A DNA stretch of 64,000 nucleotides, taken from contig JADWOT020000005.1 in NCBI GenBank assembly GCA_036345935.2, positions 6,877,960 through 6,941,959 on the forward strand. The letters run 5' to 3'. Source of the stretch: Taenia hydatigena. Taxonomy: Eukaryota; Platyhelminthes; Cestoda; Cyclophyllidea; Taeniidae. The first letter of the stretch is position 1. Every line of letters begins with the position of its first letter. Positions 25,053-34,300 of this stretch are shown piece after piece. The position numbers and the translations under genes were made by a program. The notes beneath the pieces were generated by a model. The model did not search any database. It had not been told where the DNA came from and was given only the letters and a program-made list of their open reading frames with translations.

Positions 25053-26780
25053 ATGCAAGTTGAATGTGCAGCTAAACCGTGTCTTGTTGTTTGGATTCTT
25101 TTCGTAATATTCATCCACTGTGATGTCTTGACGGAAAAATCCCGTTTCCGAGTTAACTGCACTAACGCACAGGCTAAATTGTGCCTTCCAGGAAGATGTA
25201 AAGTGGCCCCGCGGGACTCCCCCGAGTTGTACACGTGTGTCTGCCCTCGCACCACCTATTTAATGCGAAAATTTAACCCTGGAAAGAAAAATATTTTCCA
25301 AGTGAGTTGTGCCCCGTTGCCCTATGATCCATGTACGGTATGCCATGAGAGGAACACAGTAAGGTGTACTCAGACATCACCAACCGAGGCGTCATGTCAA
25401 TGCTATTCTGAGTACAGTGCGGCGACCAATTGTCACAAAAAAAAGAACCCCTGTTTAGAAGTTCCATTGGGAGCCAGTCTCTCTGGTGCTGCGGCCTGCA
25501 AAACGGATGAAGGTAACTTGTGTATCCCCGAGCTGGGCACAGGAAGGTATACTTGCGTGTGTCTTCGCCCTTTTCAAGCATCGGAAACCCACATATTTCC
25601 TAACTGCCTTGGTGAGCCTGAGAAGCTCTGTGATCGACAACTCTGTGTGGGATTTCAACCACTTAGACCCAGAGGCATGACCATCACTCCACAGCGAGTG
25701 ATGATTGCGAAAGATCTGGTTTCGACTGACGTTGAACATGCAATTTGTGTCGAGAACGGGTCCTGTCGATGTCCCAGCAATTGGTATGGTAAGCACTGCA
25801 CGCGTTGGAGGGGAGAACCGCAGAAAGGCTCGTGGACCGCGTGGCTTCCATGTCACCCTGATTGCTTGGACACAGGCATCCTCTCATCGACGATGGGAGT
25901 CTCGGGTGTGGGATACAAAGTTTCAAAGGCTCTCTGTACCACTGAAGAGCCTCGAATTTGTGAAGGAAAGTTTAGATCATGGGTTCGGTGCAAGGTGACT
26001 TCGCTATGTACCAGTGAGAATCAAAGGTTCCTCACCTTTCCATCCGATGTTGCACTGGCAGCCGCTAGAGTACTCAAAGAGTGCTCCGGCACGGTAAGTA
26101 ATACTTGGGGTTTGTCAATTTTCTGGGACCTTGGGAATTTAACCAAATGCCCAGTCTAACAGGTGCTGTGTTGCAGACAGCTATACAGCACTACCTTCCA
26201 AATTAGTATGGCCACTTACTTTATTACAAAATGCATTAACGCTTTTAAGCATTTAATAAATTTACCAACACGTGAAAACTAGTCGCTGGGGCTTATAACC
26301 AAATACCAGCAGCTTTATATTTTCTGCCATTTTAAACGAATAGGATTGCTTGAGGAAATTTGTGTCAAATTTCAATCCAACATTCAGGTTAGAAAAAATG
26401 TTACTTTATTACCTTCACATCATTTACAATCTTCTGGGTTAGTTAATCAAACTGTCGCAGCTAATTAACGTTTGCACTTACACATAGTTACAAACAAGAA
26501 AAGAGTATATAAGAGAATGCGCTTAAACTACGGGCTAAATCAAATAAATTTCTACAAATTTTTGGTGACTTCGAATGCTTATTTTCAGCACGCGTCGGCA
26601 CAAACTAGTATTCCTGCCTCATTAGTTTGGCATGAAAAACAATGCTTATTCGCCGTGTTCATCTCTGTCACTATACTGGGATCTGTCGTAAGTGTAATAA
26701 TCATGGAACTTATAGCTGCAATCCGAATGCCTAATGAAAGGACTCAAAGGAAACCACCTACTAATGTTGATCGCCAGTGA
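25053..26780 (+). CDS. EGF-rich type I membrane protein, 2 exons, unrecognised family
   Basis: Exon 1 is 25053-26093 (donor gtaagt) and exon 2 is 26589-26780 (acceptor ttttcag). The intron is in phase 0 and the product has 410 residues. The start is the first ATG in frame before a hydrophobic stretch (residues about 10-23), which should be a signal peptide. Residues 36-250 hold about 24 cysteines in EGF-like spacing; the clearest module ends SCRCPSNWYGKHC (about 237-249). Residues 260-320 start WTAWLPCHPDC, like a thrombospondin type 1 repeat. Exon 2 encodes a short linker, a membrane helix (about 367-389: FAVFISVTILG...) and a 20-residue basic tail. The protein should sit in the plasma or tegument membrane with a cysteine-rich ectodomain. 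No named orthologue was recognised. AATAAA follows at 26809. Confidence 0.72.
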
Positions 26781-26808
26781 ACCCAATCCAGGCAATATTG
26801 CTTTACTT

Positions 26809-26814
26809 AATAAA
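26809..26814 (+). promoter_or_regulatory. Polyadenylation signal of the EGF-rich gene
   Basis: AATAAA starts 29 bases after the stop codon. A second copy is at 26839-26844. Confidence 0.55.
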
Positions 26815-26844
26815 CATAAGTAGAAATGCACGAGACCCAATAAA

Positions 26845-27532
26845 TATATTTTGCTTGTTGGGGTAAATAATGCAGCCAATACAAAACGCACTGCTGATTA
26901 ATAAGCATTTATGGGTAAGCATGTGTAGTAAAATTTGGTGTTTAACACAGAAGAGCAGAGGTCCAAATCAACTGTTAAGACGTCAGGAGAGAGCAATAGT
27001 TAAAAGGACACCAAATACGTGTCCTTTCGGATAGAATTTAGCAATGATTAACGATTAAACGTTGTCCAAATTTACCTCTGATAAATTGATTAAATTTTAG
27101 CAGAAACCTCATATTCAACATAAAAACCAACGTTCGGATAGCACTTTGGCAATGCGGCAAATCTCCCCAATTCGCTCATTTGCAAACAAAATTCTCATTT
27201 TTCGAATGATAAAAAAATTAATGCGAAGCAATCCATTCGTGTGAATAGGCCCGATCGGTTAATGCATTAAAATCATTGAAACCCAAGATTGATGGTCACT
27301 ACGGACACAAATGACCAGACATTTTAGGTCCCCAGATGTACAAAACTTACACCACATGTACTATTAGACGTTTTGTTAACAATTCGGCAGGTATTACATC
27401 GAAAAGGATACCACGAGGTTACGATACGGTCGAGTCAGAACTCAAACCAGCATGCTCATTTGGTTTGTGTCACTGAACCCATAAGATTCCATAGTTGGCC
27501 GAGCTATACACACTGGAACCTGTAAAAACACC
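26845..27532. other. Intergenic, nothing recognised
   Basis: AT-rich sequence between two gene ends that face each other. No repeat or coding frame is supported. Confidence 0.4.
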
Positions 27533-27760
27533 TTACTGGACGGTGTACCTTCTTAAGAGGGTATTCACAGTGTAGTTGATATCCGCATCGGTGCGTCTTA
27601 CAAATGTGTTAACACTAACATGTGGAAAGATAAGGCTACGAGCATCTCGAATCCCGGTTTCCTTAGCAAAGAAACGGACACAATCCTCAGAAAGGTAAAC
27701 TTTTTCACCGTTTTCAACCGTGTCATGAAACATGGCACAAAAGTGCAAAACGATTTCGAA
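27533..27760 (-). CDS. Probable 3'-terminal exon of an unrecognised gene
   Basis: A 75-codon open frame on the minus strand starts right after an AG (tttccaaag) and ends TAA. Its product is compositionally ordinary protein (HDTVENGEKVYLSEDC, then FFAKETGIRDARSLIF), unlike the low-complexity chance frames nearby. An internal ATG at 27736 would allow a 67-residue protein on its own. No upstream exon was identified; the next 800 bases upstream hold no good frame and then a TRIM element. The function is unknown. Confidence 0.4.
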   Translation of the reverse strand, partial: FEIVLHFCAMFHDTVENGEKVYLSEDCVRFFAKETGIRDARSLIFPHVSVNTFVRRTDADINYTVNTLLRRYTVQ

Positions 27761-28604
27761 CTTTGGAAACCTGGATCACAGTCTGTCCACAATGCATAAG
27801 TTTTCTAACCGACACCAGACACGTCCAATCAATTGTAATAATTTAATTTCACTTCAGCATTACTCCCCGGCATTCAATAAAGCAAATTGAATGCAAATCA
27901 TTCAAAATGTAGGATACAGTAGACTAAATTTGCCATTTGAAGATGGAGGAAACTCGTGAAAAAATCTATTTATTTGCGTGATACTTCTGCTCAAGGCAGG
28001 ATCTTAGTTCTAATGGCCGAATAACTCCGGTTAAATTGAAATGACAACAAACGACTGAAACACCACTTAAGGCAGGAGTCAAGGCTTTATTACCTGAACG
28101 ACCTGCAGAGAACCGACACGGTTTTCATTTTGAGAGCACAAACGCTACACATGACGGCTGACTCTATGGCCTCATGCGCACAAGCCTGAGACGGTTCCCC
28201 GAACACGCATCTCTCTTCTGCGTCTCGGAGCGGGGCGGTAATAAGGAGAGGAAGAAAGGGAGGAAGGAAGGAAAAACTTAAAGCAAGCTATGACGTGTGG
28301 AGACTGTGCAGACAACTGATTCACAGAATAAAAGAACTCAGTCACAGAGTGAACGTCCACTTCAGCCAACCACCACTCCCATGCGATGATTTGCTACTAG
28401 CACTCAATTTACATGTTCGGAGGCAAAATCTTGGTTTGTAAATAAGTGCGTTAAGTGATATTGTCAGATTGGACCAATTGGACGATAAATTAACAATAAA
28501 ACCACGACCACTTCGTGAAATTAAATGAAACCTATCCCTATTAATCAGGAATTCAATGCTGAAGATAAATTTATGCAGGAATAACAAAGATGGCAAAGTA
28601 CGTG

Positions 28605-28765
28605 TGCAGCGGCTCGAGACTTCCTTGAAGACAAGAGAAGGTATAATATTAGAGTAGAACATATACATTCAACAAACAGAGGAATTGGAGGGCAGCCAAC
28701 CCGACTAGGACAATATGACCACCCAAGTGACCGAAACCGGCAGTCAGAACAAACAAAGTATTACA
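28605..28765 (-). repeat. 3' LTR of the TRIM at 28605-29451
   Basis: A 161-base direct repeat of the LTR at 29320-29451. On the minus strand it starts TGTAATACTTTG and ends GCCGCTGCA. Confidence 0.85.
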
Positions 28766-29306
28766 TAGCCGCCGTCTTCATTCGAGCGCCCTTCTCGACG
28801 CTCCCTTTGGTAGATCTCCGGCGTCAGCCATCACAACGTAATCATTGCTGGAAGAAACATCCAAGAGCTAACCGTGCCAGTCGTCAAGAATCGAGCGCAA
28901 CTGGGGAGATGCTTGACCGGTACGTCACTGATCCCTCTTGGCAGTTCAACTGGACTTCGAGTTCCGTCCGGTTTGGAAACTAAATTCAGAGTAAGGGTTC
29001 CTGCCAACCATCAGCATCTCTGTAGGGAGACGTTAGCGCATCGGTCTCCTTAAGCAGGTGTTGGGAAAACCTCTGCAACGAAACGTTTCCAGGTGGTTCA
29101 CGGCCAGTGTCGCTTCAATTGGTAATAGCCTTCTTGCAGAACACGGAGGTGGGATGGATGCCGAAGGCGGACTTTGCCCTCAGCCCTTCTGTTAAAGGAT
29201 ATCAGAGATTCTCCCATACGCAGCACATGCGCTTCTTTCGCACTGCTACCGTTTGCCATAATCGGTATAGATCGGGGTAGAAATCCATTAAAGTCGGGTC
29301 TGCCTT

Positions 29307-29318
29307 CCGCTGCCGCCA
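29307..29318 (-). promoter_or_regulatory. TRIM primer-binding site, tRNA-Leu type
   Basis: On the minus strand it reads TGGCGGCAGCGG, one mismatch from the complement of the 3' end of tRNA-Leu(AAG/UAG) including CCA. The second element has TGGTGGCAGCG at 63592-63602, which matches exactly over 11 bases. The tRNA sequence is recalled from vertebrates. Confidence 0.6.
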
Positions 29319-29319
29319 A

Positions 29320-29451
29320 TGTAACGTTTCGAGATTTCCTTGAAGGTAAAAGAAGGCATAATACTATGGCAAGATACATACATTCAGCAAACAGAGAAAC
29401 TGGAGCTGCCAGGACCCGGCTAGGACAATATAATCAGAACAAAGTATTACA
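29320..29451 (-). repeat. 5' LTR of the TRIM at 28605-29451
   Basis: A 132-base LTR lacking about 30 bases of the core around the gtggccatattg block. It is followed directly by the primer-binding site. Confidence 0.85.
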
Positions 29452-29536
29452 GCGTGCTTCAAGCGAATTGAATAGGCTATAACGTAACTAATTTTCATAT
29501 CCACAAAGGATTTGGCTTGCGTAGGATTCTCAACAG

Positions 29537-30551
29537 ATCCGCTTTCGGCAAGCCATTGAACGAACCTGTATTTTGCTCATACAGTCTAAAATGTAACAAC
29601 CGAGCATATGCGCAATTGCAAACAGGTAAGTTCAGATTACAAACTTTCGCTCCATGTACTAAATTTAACATAACGCAATTCTATACAACACTTAAACCGC
29701 TACTAGAGCTGATGCCACTGAAACCCATTCAACAAAATTTTGTTAACAGTAATATCAGAAGGGCATCAATGGCATAGATGCTCGCAAAATGGAAAAGCAT
29801 GAGTGACTAGACAAGGATGAAATGTAAATTTCGTTGGTTAAATGATACTCATTTGAATTCGCAGCTGCTTATGATGTTCGCTCAGCCATAGCGTCGCTTT
29901 TCTACAGTTGTTTCGGATGTAACGATTGGAGAAAAGGAAATAGTCAGAACTAAATATCTGATGGTATCCATGGTTTGCAACAATGGCGTAGAGAAACTCA
30001 CATGATTGTCATGTGGAGATTCATAAACTAGCACCTAAGTCGGCTGCAAGGCATTTCAATTTATCAGGGAACTACACTATAAAGCTATGCTGCACCAGAG
30101 CCATGGAAGAACCAGATGTCCACGGTAAGAAGTGTCAAAATTTACACATATCACAACTTGTAAAATAAAAGAAAATGCCAAGCTGATGTGTAGACTACCT
30201 TCATGGCGGAAGCGATGCTGTGCAAGCGCAATTCTGAAAAGTTATTGCAGGGAGCAGTTTATTAAAATAAGGGAAGGGCAACTGTAAATTCAAGTGAGTG
30301 TCATTTAACCAACGAAGCTTACATTTTACCTTTGCCTAGTCACTCACTCTTTTCCATTTTGCGGGTATCTGTGCCAGTGATGGTCTTCTGACATTATTGT
30401 TCACAAAATTTTATTGAATGGGTTTCAATGGCATCGGCTCTAATAGTGATTAAATTATGTGTAGTTGCTCTTCTTAGTCTGTAACATTCTCGCTGCAGAT
30501 ACTCTGGCTCCGCTGACACATCCTAACTGTGCTTATAACGGAAAGGTCTAG
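29537..30551 (+). CDS. Candidate exons of an unrecognised plus-strand gene, partial
   Basis: Three segments have good splice borders and agreeing phases: 29537-29625 (ctcaacag/…/gtaagt), 30101-30124 (…/gtaaga) and 30499-30551 (cgctgcag/…TAG). The joined peptide contains FGKPLNEPVFCSYSLKC and ends APLTHPNCAYNGKV. No start was found; a 5' part would lie beyond the TRIM element. No family was recognised, and the short length leaves chance as a real alternative. Confidence 0.2.
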
Positions 30552-30619
30552 AGGCAACCTAACTTCTTATAGCAGGGCTTGTGTAAGGGAAAAGAGGGAA
30601 AGGAAAAAATTGTCTACAA

Positions 30620-30841
30620 ATATTATAGAGGGTTTCCCCTCTCTCTTCTGGTTGTTTTTGTTATTAGAAGTCGGAACATGCTTCGACATCTTTATTATGA
30701 AGGAGAAAATTGTACAGCGAGGTCAAATACGGGAATTTAGGACGGGGATGGATCACGCCCTTACGAGTCGCCGCGCCACTCCGCCACGAGGGTCAAGTTG
30801 TATTTCTGCCTCTAGCCTACAAAGGACATTAAAAATATAAG
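30620..30841 (+). repeat. Repeat B copy, interrupted by a TRIM LTR
   Basis: A diverged member of the family seen at 47.0-48.4 kb. Its 3' part (gtcaagttgtatttctgcct...ggacattaaaaatataag) aligns with the repeat B end. The last bases (tattacag) resume at 31030 after the inserted LTR. Confidence 0.55.
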
Positions 30842-31024
30842 TGTAGTACTTTGCTTGTTAGAACTGCCAGTTTCTGTCAAGGACACAGAGGTGGCCATAT
30901 TGCCCTAGCCGCGTGGGCTGGCCTCCGGGCCATGCCAGCTGTCTATTTCCTTCTGTCCGGTGAATGTATATTCTACCCTGCCACTTTGCCTTCTTTTGCC
31001 TTAAGGGAGCCTCGGGACGCTACA
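30842..31024 (+). mobile_element. TRIM solo LTR with perfect 5-bp target duplication
   Basis: A 183-base LTR starting TGTAGTACTTTG and ending GGGACGCTACA, with 5-base inverted ends TGTAG/CTACA. ATAAG lies on both sides (30837-30841 and 31025-31029). It is inserted in repeat B and ends about 340 bases upstream of the PSMD6 start codon. Confidence 0.92.
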
Positions 31025-31034
31025 ATAAGTATTA

Positions 31035-31105
31035 CAGTATGGTCCAAAGGCCGGCCCATCCGGCGGAAGCAATGTGGTAAACTATGTCCATAACAAAACC
31101 GACAA
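31035..31105 (-). mobile_element. TRIM LTR fragment (variant with cggcccatccgg block)
   Basis: On the plus strand atggtccaaaggccggccc and the following bases match the LTR variant at 39640-39790 minus (catggtccagaggtcgg...). Only the 5' half of the LTR is present. Confidence 0.5.
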
Positions 31106-31366
31106 TTAAGTATTTGCCAACCTATCAAAATGCCTAATGGCAAAAGAAATAGCTTTTGCTAAATAAATTTTTTGACAGAAGAATTGCGCAAAAGATAAAT
31201 AAATTTAAAAAGGGTCTGTCTAAAACATAGAATTATTTAATTGAGTCATTTTGCCTTGTTTAAACAGCTGACATAGATTCCAAAATAATTAATAGAAAAT
31301 TTTTTGCTCTTGTTTTACTTAACAATACTCAGACCGCCTGATTGAATTTCACTGAGCTGTAGCACA

Positions 31367-34300
31367 ATGCCCGCTGAGTCATTCGAGGAGGAAGGTCTTG
31401 AGAGGATTCCTGACCTCCGCTTATCGCAATGGCTTTTTCAAGCAAGCCTAAGCAGAACTTCTACGAAGTCAAAGTCGCTGTTGGTTAATTCAATTATGGA
31501 CGTGATTAAATCTGAGAGTGCGTTCCTGTCCACCCTAATTGTGTTTATTCTCACATTTTCCCACTACATCTTTTGACGGTGTGTGTTGGAATTCATCTTT
31601 CATCAAGTACTAAGGACGGTCAAGGTATTGGTGCGCACTCAACTAAAGTTTCACGGTCTCTGCTTTTTCGGAGCAATGGATTAAAGCAGAAAACCTCACT
31701 TATGCTCTATTTCGCCAAGCATATATCTATCTTGGGGATGGGACTAGTTGAGTTGATTGGAAAACTCTGCGATTCTGGAGAAAAGTTCTATGTGTTCTGC
31801 TCTTTTTAGTATGAATTCCAATGTCTGGTGTTATACGCATTCCTGTAGTCACTTTCTTAGCTTCTCCAATCGCTAGATTGGCTACGGGTTTGTATACGGG
31901 TTCACGATACTCACGGCCTTGTAGAAGTGCTGATTATCTTTGTCATAAAAGAATCAAATTCTTTTATCAGAGTTTATCAAAGTGCTTAATTATAAACCAA
32001 GCAGTACCTTTTTTTTCATTTTAGATATGACTCCATTCTATAAGATCGTCTGCAAGCAGCTACATCTTCTCGAGAGTCAACAACTTATGGGAGAGATGCA
32101 GAAAGCAAACGATGAAAGACTTAAAGCGTTGGACGAAAACATCAAAAAGGCTGAAGAGTCCGATGGAGAAACAGAAATTCGTGAGGCGATGATTGCCAAG
32201 GCACATTATCTCAGTAAGATCGGCAACAAGACGGATGCTTTAGCCCAATTTCGTGCTATTCTTGACAAAACCGTACTACCTGGGTGCCGACTTGACATAA
32301 CTTTTCACCTTATTCGCATGGGCTTTTTCTACAACGATCGGGACCTTATTACCACTAATATCGAAAAGGCAAACAGTCTTATCGAGGAGGGAGGTGATTG
32401 GGATCGCCGAAATCGCCTAAAGGTTTATCGGGGACTTCACAGTCTTTCTGTTCGTGACTTCGATGCCTCCGCTAAACACTTTTTGGACGCAGTTGCGACT
32501 TTCACTAGCTACGAATTAATGGATTATAAGAGCTTCATCATCTACACTGTGCTCACCTCGATGATAGCTCTCAAACGCCAAGACCTTCGTGCGAAGGTGC
32601 GTGTCAGTGTTAATTTGATTTATCAGGCCGTTGCAGTTATTTGTATTCGTGTGAGAGTTAAGGGAAGGATCTTTACGCCTTTTGGGTCCGTTACTTTTGT
32701 GCTATCTTCTCATGCCTTCTCGCTTGTTTTTGCAACCTTTGCGAAAATCCTATACCTGGGCCACAAAAAGCAAAAAACTCTCGTAGAGGTCTAGTAGCAA
32801 GCGTTGGATTTGGTTTCTTGAGCTCCGGCCTTTATTACATTAAACTATTTGCGTTCCCACAGTGGCACGAAATCGCGAATTAAGAAAAAGCTCCCGACTA
32901 GGGTTTCAAATAGTATGTCTGTTGCTACTATTCTAGCAACAAAACTGGTATGCTTTAATAAGAGGGAGGAGAGGGCATTATTTCGGGTTCGAAATGTAAA
33001 GGTTTTCAAGATTGAAAAATCACAGCGTTGTTGCCGATTGGTAAATATCTTCAATTTTTTGGAAGTATAGTTACAAAGGATGAGACTAGTTTATAGGTTT
33101 GAAATAATGCAAAATCCAAAGGTCAGTCGTTGTTGCCATCGTAAAAAGTTAGTTTGTACGGATTCTATCGACGTAAAATTCGATGCCTGTTTGTGACTCG
33201 CTCGATTGATTGGCACGACACTAAATAAACTTGTACTAAAATGTTTTTAAGTAAAAAGACTTTGTTTTAGGTGATTATGGGGTCCGAGATACAAGAAGTT
33301 CTTCACAGCCTACCAGCCGTGCGAGAGTATCTGATGTCTCTCTTTGAATGCAGATATGCAGACTTCTTCTTATACTTGGGTATGTCTGCTTTGAAGCATA
33401 AACATTGAACTCCACTTGAATTGTCGCCGGATGTTTCCATTTACTGCATTGATAAATGTCTCCAAATACGGAAATCTGGCCTTCGATCCTTGTCCGTCGT
33501 TCACCTTCATAAAACGTTCAAATAACACTACAATTTAGTAGCTTTTTTCTTAGGTTATTTGGTTCCACTTGGGATCACGCGTATTATTTTGGAGCATTTA
33601 ACTAGGGGCTATAAAAACAAAACAAGCGTTCGCAATTAAGGTCAGGATTTACTGCATTTGGTTGCGTTGCCACCTCGCTTATGTTAAATGAAATCGTGTT
33701 TCGCTTTTTTGCACAACTCTGCCTGGTAGTAAAACTGTTTTGAGGGCGATTTGAATGGATCTCTTGCAATTCTTGTGTGGTAGCATGTCATTTAGGTCTA
33801 ACTCATCAGCGTTGTCATTATGGGCCTGGCGCCATATCCATTTTATAATTCCACGTTTCTGCATTATGGTGTACTTTACATTGGGAGGGAAGTGATGTAG
33901 CTCCCATTTTACTATGAGGCCTTGTCCTCACACGTACTCCCACTTTAAAGGCTTATTTCAATTTTCGTGCATACTTACCTACTGGCAATGAATTTAACTG
34001 GTCTCTCTCTGTTGTTGTTACAATAGTGACGCTGAATACAACTACGCTCAAGAGTATGTTATGTAATTAACGTGGGCGTAAAAGATGCCTTATATCTTGA
34101 TACACAAAGTTAGTACTCTGTCCACACTAGAGAGCGTTTCAGAGTCGTTTTGGCCTGCATAACTGCAGGGATACATGCTTGTGCACACCTTCCACTTCCC
34201 CTTGTGCGGCACAAAGGGATCAGCGAATTATGTGAATGAATAATAGGACTTTGGCAGGAAGTTCCAATTATAACCATTGTACATATCCTACTAAATCTGA

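Larger units (their letters stand above)
28605..29451 (-). mobile_element. Full-length TRIM retrotransposon (non-autonomous LTR element)
   Basis: An 847-base element on the minus strand. The 5' LTR is 29451-29320 (132 bases, with an internal deletion) and the 3' LTR is 28765-28605 (161 bases). Both start TGTAATAC. The flanks are gcgtg and acgtg, a 5-bp target duplication with one mismatch. One base inside the 5' LTR is a primer-binding site, TGGCGGCAGCGG (29318-29307). The internal 550 bases have no gag, protease, reverse transcriptase or integrase frame, so the element depends on proteins from elsewhere. TRIMs of this kind are known in taeniid tapeworms and, as I recall, are strongly expressed in Echinococcus germinative cells. 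The polypurine tract before the 3' LTR (gaatgaagacggcggc) is weak. Confidence 0.85.

Noticed and set aside
28342..28668. A 108-codon minus-strand frame
   Set aside because: It runs across the edge of the TRIM 3' LTR and has no motif or splice support.
30851..31093. An 80-codon open frame
   Set aside because: It is simply the solo LTR at 30842-31024 and its flank read in one frame. The same peptide appears in part from other LTR copies (2133-2405 minus, 3790-4005).
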